A stretch of 41,212 nt of DNA from Paracoccus sp. (in: a-proteobacteria) (GTDB taxonomy: Bacteria > Pseudomonadota > Alphaproteobacteria > Rhodobacterales > Rhodobacteraceae): contig JAUNTZ010000022.1 in assembly GCA_030538425.1 (NCBI GenBank), forward strand, positions 1 to 41,212, read 5' to 3'. The notes below the pieces were generated by a model. The model saw only the letters and a program-made list of their open reading frames with translations, was not told the origin of the DNA and did not search any database. Shown piece by piece: positions 17,175-24,883 of the stretch (position 1 is the stretch's first letter; each line of letters starts with the position of its first letter). A program made the position numbers and the translations under genes.

Positions 17175-17917
17175 CAGGCCAGCCCCAATTCGCGTTTCAG
17201 CTCACCCATGCAGGCCGCGACCGCCTCAGCCTCAAGCCCGCGCACCACCAGAACCGTGCCATAAGCGCCGTCACGCTGCCAAGGATAGGAGCCCAGCGAC
17301 AGCGCCGGATAACGCGCGGCAAGGGCGCCCAAGGGCTCGGCCACCTCAGATTCGGGGCGGGGGACGTCGACGGAATCGCTGACCACAGGGCGGCCTCGGG
17401 CCAGTGACGGCACGACTGCATCGACCATCGCGCGGAACACCTCGGGGACGCCCGCCATCACATGCGTGCTGCCGATCACAAAGCCCGGCGCGGCGGAGAC
17501 GCTGTTCTCGATCAGGCGGGCGCCGAAGGGGATGCGGGCCATGCGCAGGCGGTTGGGGGTCAGCTCAATCCCGCGCGCCTCCCACCGTTCGGCCATGACG
17601 CGGCGCGCCTCTTCGTTGATGTCGATGCCAACGCCAAAGGCCGCCGCCACCGCATCGGCGGTCACATCGTCATGGGTCGGCCCGATCCCGCCCGAGGTGA
17701 AGACCAGATCATAGGCACCGCCAAGGCTGGCATCCATCGCGCGGATCGTGTCCACGATCAGGGCTTGGTCGTCGCTGATCACCCGGATCTCACGCAGGTC
17801 GATGCCAAGGCTGTTCAGCACGCCCGCCAGATGATGCGCGTTGCCTTCGCGGGTGCGGCCCGAAAGGATCTCATCCCCGATAACGATAATTGCGGCGGTT
17901 GGGTTGTCCGATTGCAT
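17174..17917 (-). CDS. Molybdopterin-binding domain protein (CinA N-terminal-like)
   Basis: A 247-residue MoaB/CinA-type protein. The MPT-binding signature is seen as IGDEILSGRTREGNAHHLAG near residues 13-32 and FTSGGIGPTHDDVTADAVA near 72-90. It lacks the C-terminal nicotinamide-nucleotide amidase domain of full CinA, so it belongs to the short CinA-N/COG1058 group. This domain in CinA has ADP-ribose pyrophosphatase activity; whether this short protein acts on nucleotides or molybdopterin is not known. It is divergent from map and coupled to the downstream GNAT gene. Confidence 0.85.
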   Translation of the reverse strand: MQSDNPTAAIIVIGDEILSGRTREGNAHHLAGVLNSLGIDLREIRVISDDQALIVDTIRAMDASLGGAYDLVFTSGGIGPTHDDVTADAVAAAFGVGIDINEEARRVMAERWEARGIELTPNRLRMARIPFGARLIENSVSAAPGFVIGSTHVMAGVPEVFRAMVDAVVPSLARGRPVVSDSVDVPRPESEVAEPLGALAARYPALSLGSYPWQRDGAYGTVLVVRGLEAEAVAACMGELKRELGLA

Positions 17918-18019
17918 GGCGTGGTCCTGTCAGCGTTTGCGCGAAACATACGCCGCCTTGCAGGGCTGGAACAAGCGCCGCCTTGGCATTATGTGAGGGG
18001 CCAAGCGAAAGGAACGGCA

Positions 18020-18823
18020 ATGAACGACGGCAGGATCACCAGAGAGGGCATCCGCATCCACGAGGCGGGCGATTTCGCCGGGATGCACAAGGCGGGCGCG
18101 CTTGCCGCGCAGATCCTCGATGAGGTCGGGCCTTTGGTCGAGCCGGGCGTGACCACCGGCGCGCTGGACGATTTCATCCGCAACCGGGTCGAGGAGGCGG
18201 GCGCGATTTCCGCCACCATCGGCTATCGCGGTTATCAGCACGCCAGTTGTATCAGCGTGAATCATGTCGTCTGCCATGGCATCCCCGGCGAGAAGGTTCT
18301 GAAAGACGGCGATATTCTGAATATCGACGTGACGGTGATCGTCGATGGCTGGTATGGCGACACAAGCCGCATGTATGTCGCGGGCCGCGCGCCGATCAAG
18401 GCCAGGCGGCTGATTCAGGTCACCCATGACGCGCTGATGAAGGGGATCGAGGCGGTTCGTCCCGGCGCGACATTCGGCGATATCGGCGCGGCGATCCAGA
18501 CTTATGCCGAGGGGCATCGCATGTCGGTGGTGCGCGATTTCTGCGGCCATGGGTTGGGCCGCGTGTTTCACGCGCCGCCCAATGTGCTGCATTACGGCAG
18601 CCCCGGCAAAGGCCCCGTGCTGGAAGAAGGCATGTTCTTCACCATTGAGCCGATGATCAACCTTGGCCGTCCCGAGACCAAGACCCTGTCCGATGACTGG
18701 ACCGCCGTGACCCGCGACAAATCGCTGTCGGCGCAGTTCGAACATTCGATCGGCGTCACCGCCACCGGGGCCGAGATCTTCACGCTCTCGCCCGGCGGCC
18801 TGTTCTTCCCCGAACTGGATTAA
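18020..18823 (+). CDS. map: Type I methionine aminopeptidase
   Basis: A 267-residue enzyme removing the N-terminal methionine from nascent proteins. The five metal ligands fit: D103 (NIDVTV), D114 (YGDTSR), H177 (CGHGLG), E210 (TIEPM) and E241 (FEHS). The substrate-binding H86 is in VCHGIPG. The ATG at 18020 is preferred: AAAGGAA lies upstream and the family starts near here. The same frame stays open upstream to 17462, but that part lies antisense to the molybdopterin-binding gene. The stop overlaps the convergent metF stop. Confidence 0.95.
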   Translation: MNDGRITREGIRIHEAGDFAGMHKAGALAAQILDEVGPLVEPGVTTGALDDFIRNRVEEAGAISATIGYRGYQHASCISVNHVVCHGIPGEKVLKDGDILNIDVTVIVDGWYGDTSRMYVAGRAPIKARRLIQVTHDALMKGIEAVRPGATFGDIGAAIQTYAEGHRMSVVRDFCGHGLGRVFHAPPNVLHYGSPGKGPVLEEGMFFTIEPMINLGRPETKTLSDDWTAVTRDKSLSAQFEHSIGVTATGAEIFTLSPGGLFFPELD

Positions 18824-19677
18824 GCCGCGCGGGCGTCGGGCTGGACGCCAAGCGCAAGGCAGACATCGCGGGTCAGGTCGGGCTTGTTCAGCGTGTAAAA
18901 ATGCAGCCGGTCCACCCCACCCGCGATCAGCTTTTCGCACAGATCGACACAGAGATCACGGGCAAGCGCCGCCTCGCCCTCTTTGCCTGCGCGGGCGAAA
19001 GCATCCTCGGCCCATTGCGGCACGCTTGTGCCGCAGCGCGCGGCAAAGCGGCGCGCGCCTGCCCAGCCTTGAATCGGCAGGATGCCCGGAATGATCGGCG
19101 CACAGGTCCCCGCCGCCACGCAGCGGTCACGAAAGGCGAAATAGGTCTCGGCGTCGAAAAAGAATTGGGTGATGGCCGAGGACGCGCCCGCGTCGATCTT
19201 GCGTTTCAGCCATGTCACATCGCGGGTCGTGTCTCCGCCCGAATCGGGATGCGGCTCGGGATAGGCGCCCACGCGGATATTCATGTCGCCGCGCGCCGCA
19301 ATCGCCTCGATCAGTTCAACCGATGACGCAAAGCCGTCGGGCGTCGCGGTCCATTCCGCCTGACCCTGCGGCGCATCCCCGCGCAGCGCCACGATGTCGC
19401 GCACGCCCGCCTGCGCGTAGCTGTCCACGATCTCCATCGTCTCGGCGCGGGTCGCGTCAACACAGGTCAGATGCGCGGCCACGTCCAGATTATAGTGATT
19501 GGCAAGCGCCGTCACCGCCTCATGGGTCAGTTGCCGCGTGGTGCCGCCCGCGCCGTAAGTCACCGACACGAAATCCGGGCCAAGCGGCGCAAGCGCGCGC
19601 GCCGTGTCCCACAGCCGGAACGAGGCGTCCAGATTGCGCGGCGGAAAGAACTCGAAACTGATCTTCGGGGCAGACAT
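18820..19677 (-). CDS. metF: 5,10-methylenetetrahydrofolate reductase
   Basis: A 285-residue flavoenzyme reducing methylene-THF to methyl-THF, the methyl donor for methionine synthase. Family blocks seen: ISFEFFPPRN at the N-terminus, FVSVTYGAGG near 45-54, DIVALRGDAPQ near 105-115, and ITQFFFDAETY near 175. The ATG at 19677 (MSAPKISFEFFPPR) has AAGGA nine bases upstream. A TTG/GTG extension to 19710 would run into the regulatory region. It is divergent from metR, with two MetR-like boxes between the genes, so MetR probably controls it. Its product connects to the folate supply from FolC. Confidence 0.95.
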   Translation of the reverse strand: MSAPKISFEFFPPRNLDASFRLWDTARALAPLGPDFVSVTYGAGGTTRQLTHEAVTALANHYNLDVAAHLTCVDATRAETMEIVDSYAQAGVRDIVALRGDAPQGQAEWTATPDGFASSVELIEAIAARGDMNIRVGAYPEPHPDSGGDTTRDVTWLKRKIDAGASSAITQFFFDAETYFAFRDRCVAAGTCAPIIPGILPIQGWAGARRFAARCGTSVPQWAEDAFARAGKEGEAALARDLCVDLCEKLIAGGVDRLHFYTLNKPDLTRDVCLALGVQPDARAA

Positions 19678-19721
19678 TACATTATCCTTTGGTTTCGCGC
19701 CTTGTGTCACGGCTGCGCCCG

Positions 19722-19734
19722 TGAGACAAATTCA
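19722..19734. promoter_or_regulatory. Candidate MetR box 1 (metF side)
   Basis: TGAGACAAATTCA matches the known MetR consensus TGAANNWNNTTCA at all fixed positions but one (TGAG for TGAA), with the correct five-base spacer and central A/T. It lies 45-57 bases upstream of the metF ATG, a usual position for LysR-type activation. A nearby 6-bp inverted repeat (TCACGG/CCGTGA, 19707-19724) overlaps its left end. Confidence 0.55.
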
Positions 19735-19752
19735 TAATCCGCATCATTTTAT

Positions 19753-19765
19753 TGAAACTCGCTCA
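19753..19765. promoter_or_regulatory. Candidate MetR box 2 (at the metR start)
   Basis: TGAAACTCGCTCA matches TGAANNWNNTTCA with one mismatch (CTCA for TTCA). Its centre is 31 bases, about three helical turns, from box 1. It ends two bases before the metR ATG, overlapping where the ribosome binds. That position fits the autorepression known for MetR. Confidence 0.55.
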
Positions 19766-19767
19766 TC

Positions 19768-20670
19768 ATGCATCTGGAACTGCGGCATCTGCGCACCGTG
19801 CGCGCCATCCATGAACAGGGCGGCCTGGCCCGGGCCGCCGATGTGCTGAACATCACCCAATCGGCGCTGTCCCATCAGGTCAAGGCGCTTGAGGAGCAGG
19901 CTGGTGTTGAGCTGTTCATCCGCCGCGCGAAGCCCATGCGGCTGTCTGCGGCGGGGCTGCGGCTGCTGCGTCTGGCCGAACAGGTGCTGCCTCTGGTGGA
20001 TGAGGCCGAGGCCGAGATCCGCGGCGTCGAGGCGGGTCGGATCGGGCGGCTGCATATCGCGCTGGAATGCCACGCCTGCTATGACTGGCTCTTGCCGGTT
20101 CTGGACCAGTTCCGCCGCGCATGGCCCGAGGTCGAGCTGGACATCCGCGCCCGTCTGGCCTTCGGCGCTTTCCCGGCACTTGCCCGATCCGAGGTCGATC
20201 TGGTCGTGACCTCCGACCCCGAGGATCTGCCCGGTATCAGCTTTCAGCCCCTGTTCGATTATGCGCCGATGCTGGTCCTGCCCGCCGCGCATCCTCTGGC
20301 CGAAAAGGGCTTTGCCGAGCCTGCCGATCTGGCCGCCGAGACGCTGATTCATTATCCGGTCGAGCGTGAAAAGCTGGACGTGTTTTCGCAATTCCTGACC
20401 CCCGCCGGGGTTGAACCCGCCGCCACCCGCGCGGTTGAGCTGACCGATATCGCGGTGATGCTGGTCGCCTCGGGGCGCGGGGTTGCGGTGCTGCCCGACT
20501 GGGTGCTGCGCCGCCATCAGGCCAACCCGGAACTGGCGATCATCCCGCTGACCCGCGCGGGGCTGATGCGCCGCCTTTACGCGGGCCTGCGTGAGGACGA
20601 CCTGCGGCTGCCCTATATCGCCCATGTCCTGCGTCTGGCCCGCACCGAGGCCCTGCGTCTGTTGCGCTAA
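19768..20670 (+). CDS. metR: LysR-family regulator of methionine synthesis, MetR
   Basis: A 300-residue LysR-type activator. The N-terminal helix-turn-helix is at about residues 20-40 (AADVLNITQSALSHQVKALE). The effector domain shares distinctive blocks with Escherichia coli MetR: IALECHACYDWLLPVL, DLVVTSDPEDLPG, FDYAPMLVLPAAHPLA and the ending RRLYAGLRE. Homocysteine is the known coregulator in that family. It is divergent from metF, which supports the assignment. No strong Shine-Dalgarno is visible; instead a MetR-like box abuts the ATG. Codon use and length are normal. Confidence 0.9.
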   Translation: MHLELRHLRTVRAIHEQGGLARAADVLNITQSALSHQVKALEEQAGVELFIRRAKPMRLSAAGLRLLRLAEQVLPLVDEAEAEIRGVEAGRIGRLHIALECHACYDWLLPVLDQFRRAWPEVELDIRARLAFGAFPALARSEVDLVVTSDPEDLPGISFQPLFDYAPMLVLPAAHPLAEKGFAEPADLAAETLIHYPVEREKLDVFSQFLTPAGVEPAATRAVELTDIAVMLVASGRGVAVLPDWVLRRHQANPELAIIPLTRAGLMRRLYAGLREDDLRLPYIAHVLRLARTEALRLLR

Positions 20671-20730
20671 AGCCTTTTCATCCGGGCGATTTGCGCCTAA
20701 ATGAGCGCCAATCGGAACAGGAGAAACGCC

Positions 20731-21519
20731 ATGCAAAGCGCGAATATGAACGTGATGATCAAGGCCGCGCGCAAGGCCGGGCGTTCACTGGTCAAGGATT
20801 TCCGCGAGGTCGAGAACCTTCAGGTCAGCGTCAAGGGCGCGGGCGATTTCGTCAGCCGCGCCGACCGCGAGGCCGAACGGATCATCAAGGAAGAACTCCG
20901 CAATGCGCGCCCGACCTATGGCTGGCTGGGTGAGGAAACCGGCGAGGAGGCGGGCGAGGACCCGACCCGCCGCTGGATCGTGGACCCGCTGGACGGGACG
21001 ACGAATTTCCTGCACGGGCTGCCGCATTGGGCGATCTCGATTGCCTTGGAACATAAGGGCGAGGTGGTCGCGGGCGTGATTTATGACGCCGCCAAGGACG
21101 AGATGTTCACCGCCGAAAAGGGCGCCGGGGCATGGATGAACGGTCAGCGCCTGCGGGTCTCGGGGCGCAACCGGATGATCGAGTCGATCTTCGCCACCGG
21201 CGTGCCTTTCGGCGGTCGCGGTACGCTGCCCGCCACGCTGAAAGACCTGGCCCGGCTGATGCCGCTGACCGCCGGGGTCCGCCGTTTCGGCGCGGCGGCG
21301 CTTGACCTCGCCTATGTCGCGGCCGGCCGCTACGAGGGTTATTGGGAACGCGGCATCAACGCCTGGGACGTGGCCGCGGGCGTGGTGATCGTGCGCGAGG
21401 CGGGCGGCTTCGTCGAGGCGATCCGAGGCGATGGCAACCTGATCGAGACCGGCAACATCGTCGCCGCCAACGCCGCGCTGTTCCCCCAATTCGCCGAGGT
21501 GATCCGCACGCGGGATTGA
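20731..21519 (+). CDS. suhB: Inositol-1-monophosphatase family protein (SuhB-like)
   Basis: A 262-residue Mg-dependent, Li-sensitive-type phosphatase. The metal-site motifs are intact: GEETGEE (about 67-73), WIVDPLDGTTNFLHG (about 82-96, with D85 and D88), and NAWDVAAGVVIVREAGG near the C-terminus. It could dephosphorylate inositol-1-phosphate or related sugar phosphates; SuhB in enterobacteria also has an antitermination role, not inferable here. The ATG at 20731 has AGGAG at the right spacing; an upstream in-frame ATG at 20701 lacks one. It follows metR in the same direction after 60 bases. Downstream is the repeat region without genes. Confidence 0.92.
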   Translation: MQSANMNVMIKAARKAGRSLVKDFREVENLQVSVKGAGDFVSRADREAERIIKEELRNARPTYGWLGEETGEEAGEDPTRRWIVDPLDGTTNFLHGLPHWAISIALEHKGEVVAGVIYDAAKDEMFTAEKGAGAWMNGQRLRVSGRNRMIESIFATGVPFGGRGTLPATLKDLARLMPLTAGVRRFGAAALDLAYVAAGRYEGYWERGINAWDVAAGVVIVREAGGFVEAIRGDGNLIETGNIVAANAALFPQFAEVIRTRD

Positions 21520-21693
21520 GGTGGTTGAGGCGGTGTTTGATGGCCGTGTGCTGATGTAATGTGTTGAGCGGCCTGAAATGGCTGGTTTCGGGCGGGTTTT
21601 TCGAGGCCGCTGGCGATATGCACAGAAATGGTGTCGGCGCGACCGTTCCAACGGCGGACACCGGGATCGGATGAAGCTGGAAAAGTCGCGCGG
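21520..21693. other. Non-coding stretch after suhB
   Basis: No convincing gene. It holds a 7-bp perfect inverted repeat (GCGGCCT 21568-21574, AGGCCGC 21604-21610) with 29 bases between, including TTTCGGGCGGGTTTTT. It could be a weak terminator region for suhB. The 3'-end repeat array begins just after it. Confidence 0.4.
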
Positions 21694-21775
21694 CGAGCCC
21701 CCGGTAAGCGCCGCCGTGGTCACGCGGGTCTGGCGGCGCAGGTCAATGTGGGGAAGGTTTCTCGCGGCGAGTAGG
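21694..21775 (-). repeat. Array copy A
   Basis: On the minus strand this reads LLAARNLPHIDLRRQTRVTT, colinear with the gene end PLAAKELASMGLRRQTRATT, then AALTGG after loss of four codons (YLAA). The reading phase is preserved across the deletion. The flank GCCTACTCGCCGCGA also matches the gene. Confidence 0.7.
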
Positions 21776-21916
21776 CGGCAGCTTCCAGAAGCGGATTGGC
21801 GAAGAGAGTTGCAGGCTTTCCGCATATAATGGTCGAAAGCAGCTAGTTCCGATCAACTATCCGCCACACGGCGCTTCCCCAGGGCGATCTCGCCCACCAA
21901 CCAACCGACGCGCCGC

Positions 21917-22020
21917 TCATCCCCGCCGCAACCGCACCGTCAGCACCTCCAGCTAAAGCGCCGCTGTGGCCGCATGGGTCTGGCGGCGCAGGCCCATGCG
22001 GGAAAGGTTTCTCGCGTTGT
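21917..22020 (-). repeat. Array copy B
   Basis: On the minus strand this reads RMGLRRQTHAATAAL, then an in-frame stop, then LEVLTVRLRRG and a stop at the same place as in the gene. It is a clear but inactivated copy of the glycosyltransferase C-terminus. Confidence 0.7.
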
Positions 22021-22156
22021 GATGGCAAGTCGCTGAATGGCAAAGAGAGTTAAAGATTTTCCGTGTTTCAGCGTGCGAAACAGCGAGTTCCACTCAACCA
22101 TCCGCCACTCGGTTCTTCCCCATCGCCATCCGACCATCAACCGACCGCCGCGCCCC

Positions 22157-22259
22157 TCACCCCCGCCGCAACCGCCCGGTCAGCGCCGCCAGATAAAGCG
22201 CTGCCGAAGTCACGAGAGTCTGGCGGCGCGCGCCCATGCGCGCAAGGTTTTGCGTTGTG
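22157..22259 (-). repeat. Array copy C (identical C-terminus)
   Basis: On the minus strand this reads RMGARRQTLVTSAALYLAAL followed by TGRLRRG and TGA. The last 14 residues ALYLAALTGRLRRG are identical to those of the intact gene, and the sequence past the stop (TGAGGGGCGC) is also shared. It is the least decayed copy. Confidence 0.75.
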
Positions 22260-22383
22260 ATAGCCTGTATTTGAATGACAAAGAGGGTTGAAGATTTCCC
22301 GCGTTTCTGCTGCGAAACGGCCAGTTCTGCTCCAATATCGGCTACTCGGTGCTTCGCTTTCGACCATCTCACCCACCAACCCA

Positions 22384-22460
22384 CCGCCGCAAGTGCCCGG
22401 TCAGCGCCGTGATATAAAGCGGCGAAGTGGTGACACGAGTCTGGCGGCGCAGGACCATCC
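22384..22460 (-). repeat. Array copy D
   Basis: On the minus strand this reads MVLRRQTRVTTSPLYITALT followed by GHLRRW, running past the stop position of the gene. It directly abuts copy E with no spacer, so a spacer has been lost here. Confidence 0.65.
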
Positions 22461-22563
22461 CGGCCACGAGCGCCCAGTCAGCGCTGTCAGATAAAACATA
22501 ACCGTGATCCTGCGTGTCTGCAGAAGCGGAGCCGTGCGGGCAGGGCGTCTCGCGTCGCGCAGG
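22461..22563 (-). repeat. Array copy E
   Basis: On the minus strand this reads RTAPLLQTRRITVMFYLTAL followed by TGRSW, in phase with the gene end LRRQTRATTVALYLAALTGR but more diverged. Its spacer towards the intact gene nearly duplicates that of copy A. Confidence 0.6.
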
Positions 22564-22705
22564 CGGCTTCCAGAAGCGGAATGGCGAAGAGAGTTGCAGG
22601 CTTTCCGCATATAATGGTCGAAAGCAGCCAGTTACACTCAAATACTCGCCAAGCACTGCTTCGCACATGGCCCTCTCGCCCCCCAACCAAAAGGCGCGGC
22701 GCCCC

Positions 22706-23635
22706 TCACCCCCGCCGCAACCGTCCGGTCAGCGCGGCCAGATAAAGCGCCACCGTGGTCGCTCGGGTCTGGCGGCGCAGGCCCATGCTCGCAAGTTCTT
22801 TCGCGGCGAGTGGGCCGGGGCGGCGTAATGCCTGGGCAAAGCGGTCCAGCAGCGCGGCGTTTTCATCAGTCAGCATCTCGCGGCAAGCCGCTAGCGCCGC
22901 GTTATTTGCCGCCAGCCAGTCGCCATAATCGCCGCCGAAAAGTCCGCGCAACCGTTCGGCCATCGCCCTGAACGTATCGTTGCGCCCCTTCAGGTTGCCC
23001 TCATGCTGCCGGTAAAGCACCGTTTCCGCATCGTCGCGGATCACGCGCCCGCCCGCGCCACTCACCAGAAGATAGGCGAACCAGTCATGCGCCTCGATCC
23101 CGGCCGCGATGGCCGCAGGGGCGGCACGCGCATACAGCGCCGCGGCCTTGGGCGACAGCAGCGCCGTGTTCCCGCCGATCACGCATTGCACAAGCGCGTT
23201 CGCAAAATCGAACGGGCCGCTATAACGCGCCGACCCGGCCAGCGGGCGCAGCGCGCCGTCGCAAATCGTCGTGCGCGATCCGTAGACCGCAAGTCCCGGC
23301 TCAGGCCCCATCGCCGCCACCGCGCGGGAAAGTCTGTCCGGCTGCCAGACATCGTCCTGATCCGAAAAGGCCAGATATTCGCCCGGCCGGACGCCCCCGG
23401 CCATCGTCAGAAAATTCGCCGTGGCCCCTTGGCCCGGCCCATCCACCAAGGTGACCTGACCCTTGGGCCGGGTGGCGGCGAAACGCTGTGCGATGGCCGG
23501 GCCATTGTCGCGCGACCCGTCATCCGAGATCACCAGCCGCCAGTCGCGATGCGTCTGGGCCGCGATGCTGCCCAGCTGTTCGGCCAGATGCGCCGCGCCG
23601 TCATATAGCGCAAGCGCGATGAAAACTTGCGCCAT
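22706..23635 (-). CDS. Family 2 glycosyltransferase
   Basis: A 309-residue GT-A-fold glycosyltransferase, similar to rhamnosyltransferase-type GT2 proteins. Seen: VFIALALYDGAAHL at the N-terminus, the nucleotide-binding ISDDGSRDN near 35-43, FSDQDDVWQPDRLSRA near 90-105 (DxD-type metal site), and the acceptor-side EAHDWFAYLL near 180. No membrane segment. Donor and acceptor unknown. The ATG has AAGGGG upstream. It lies 53 bases after fliL on the same strand, so it may be the last gene of the flagellar operon; flagellin or surface-polysaccharide glycosylation is conceivable but not shown. Its last 35 codons are echoed five times in the downstream repeat array. Confidence 0.88.
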   Translation of the reverse strand: MAQVFIALALYDGAAHLAEQLGSIAAQTHRDWRLVISDDGSRDNGPAIAQRFAATRPKGQVTLVDGPGQGATANFLTMAGGVRPGEYLAFSDQDDVWQPDRLSRAVAAMGPEPGLAVYGSRTTICDGALRPLAGSARYSGPFDFANALVQCVIGGNTALLSPKAAALYARAAPAAIAAGIEAHDWFAYLLVSGAGGRVIRDDAETVLYRQHEGNLKGRNDTFRAMAERLRGLFGGDYGDWLAANNAALAACREMLTDENAALLDRFAQALRRPGPLAAKELASMGLRRQTRATTVALYLAALTGRLRRG

Positions 23636-23688
23636 CGCCCGCCCCCTTGCCGCCTCAGCGATAGCCGAAGGCGGCGGCGCTGACCAGA

Positions 23689-24156
23689 CTAGCTTGAATC
23701 CTGGCGCGCGATGTCCTCAATCAGCACGTCAAGGATCTGGCTGCCGCCGACCTCGTGAGCGGTGCGCAACAAGGTGTCGCGCAGGCGGCGCATCTGACCC
23801 TCGCCGGTGAAATTGCCGTCAAAGCCGCCTGTATTGGCGTGGATGAGCAGGCTTCGCAGGAATGCGTCGCGCAGGCGGTGTTCGTTCTGAAAGACGGCTG
23901 GTTCTGCGCTTTTGGGGATTTCCAGCGTCAGCGACAGAACCATCACCGAATCGAGCCTGTGGCCGCGCATGACCGGGACAAAGAACTGCGTGGGAAAGCG
24001 GAACCAGGCCAGATCGCCCCGCGCGCGTTCGCGCAGGATCGGGTCGGCGGCGTCGGTTTGCGCGATTGGTGGGGCGGGGCGCAGCCATTCGCCCGCCGCA
24101 AGACCGCCGCCTAGCGCCACCAGAACCAGAGCCGGAAGGATGAGTTTCCTGATCAT
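23689..24156 (-). CDS. fliL: Flagellar basal body-associated protein FliL
   Basis: A 155-residue FliL-type protein: a single N-terminal membrane anchor (residues 4-22, LILPALVLVALGGGLAAGEW), then a periplasmic domain with WFRFPTQFFVPVMRG and VLSLTLEIP, typical of FliL near the stator. FliL supports motor torque and MotA/B function. It is diverged from enteric FliL, so the call uses both the motifs and its place after flgH. It starts seven bases after the flgH stop, so the two are co-translated. Confidence is good but below the other flagellar genes. Confidence 0.8.
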   Translation of the reverse strand: MIRKLILPALVLVALGGGLAAGEWLRPAPPIAQTDAADPILRERARGDLAWFRFPTQFFVPVMRGHRLDSVMVLSLTLEIPKSAEPAVFQNEHRLRDAFLRSLLIHANTGGFDGNFTGEGQMRRLRDTLLRTAHEVGGSQILDVLIEDIARQDSS

Positions 24157-24163
24157 GGCGGCC

Positions 24164-24877
24164 TCAGAACGGAAGGATCATGTCGGCGACCTGCTGGCCA
24201 TAGCGCGGCTGCTGCATGTCGGTGATTTGCCCGCGCCCGCCATAGGAAATGCGTGCGCCCGCAATGCGGTCATAGGCGATTTCATTGTTGCGACCGATAT
24301 CCTCGGGGCGCACAAAGCCGGTCACGGTCAGCTCGCGCATCTCAAAATTGACGCGGACTTCCTGGCTGCCGCTGATATGGAGAACGCCATTTGGCAACGT
24401 CTCGATGATCGTGGCGGCGACGCGCAAGGTCATGCGGTCACGGCGCGAGGTCTGACCCGTTCCGCGATGGTTCGAGCTGGAGCTGGCCGCGACAAGCGGG
24501 TCCATCGGCGTCGAGGATCGCTCAGGAAGGCCCGCCATCGAGCTGATCCGCATATTCTCGGCGCCGGAACGGCTGCGGTTGCTGGAATTGCTCATCTCGG
24601 CGCGGTCGTCGATCTCGATCACAACGGTCAGGATATCACCGCGCGACGAGGCGCGGCGGTCACCCACCAGAGACCGCCGTTCCCCCGCCCAAAGCGATGC
24701 CGCCTGTTCGGGCCGCTGCGGCGTGGCGGTCAGGTCAAGAACCGGCGTGGTCATGGCGGTGAATTCGGGCGTCCGGCGCGGCTCGGTCATGGTCGGGGGG
24801 CGGCCCAGATGGTCGGTCCGGGCACAGCCGGCCAAAATCGCCGCCGCCGCAAAAGTCATTAAAAGTCGTTTATACAT
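24164..24877 (-). CDS. flgH: Flagellar L-ring protein FlgH
   Basis: A 237-residue outer-membrane lipoprotein forming the L-ring around the flagellar rod. The lipobox is LAGC with the lipidated cysteine at C18. Family features include SLWAGERRSLVGDRRASSRG, GDILTVVIEIDDRAEMSNSS, and the C-terminal VTGFVRPEDIGRNNEIAYDR followed by ISYGGRGQI. Length is typical. It lies between flgA and fliL in the minus-strand operon. The partner P-ring gene flgI is not in the window. Confidence 0.95.
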   Translation of the reverse strand: MYKRLLMTFAAAAILAGCARTDHLGRPPTMTEPRRTPEFTAMTTPVLDLTATPQRPEQAASLWAGERRSLVGDRRASSRGDILTVVIEIDDRAEMSNSSNRSRSGAENMRISSMAGLPERSSTPMDPLVAASSSSNHRGTGQTSRRDRMTLRVAATIIETLPNGVLHISGSQEVRVNFEMRELTVTGFVRPEDIGRNNEIAYDRIAGARISYGGRGQITDMQQPRYGQQVADMILPF

Positions 24878-24883
24878 AAAGGC

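Larger units (their letters stand above)
21694..22705 (-). repeat. Tandem array of degenerate glycosyltransferase 3'-end copies
   Basis: Five direct copies (A-E, listed separately) of the last 25-35 codons of the neighbouring glycosyltransferase gene, all in its orientation and all downstream of it. They are separated by a repeated spacer of about 124-142 bases, except that D and E abut. The core gtctggcggcgc recurs at 21728, 21978, 22218, 22439 and 22767, with a degenerate form at 22516. Spacers of A and E share a 68-base block (21781-21848 and 22566-22633) with only two differences. Spacers of B and C are a diverged second type. No start codons, ribosome sites or complete genes are convincing. 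It may be a decayed tandem duplication or a set of silent C-terminal cassettes. Confidence 0.8.

Noticed and set aside
19678-19767. A SAM or SAH riboswitch upstream of metF
   Set aside because: The 5' leader is short, lacks the stems of known SAM-II/SAH elements, and is better explained by MetR boxes.
21694-22705. A CRISPR array
   Set aside because: Repeats are 75-100 bases, degenerate and protein-coding in origin, spacers are similar to each other, and no cas genes are near.
22037-22828. Several 65-105 codon frames in the repeat region on both strands
   Set aside because: They overlap each other, follow the repeat units, lack ribosome sites and carry only the recurring fragment of the glycosyltransferase end.
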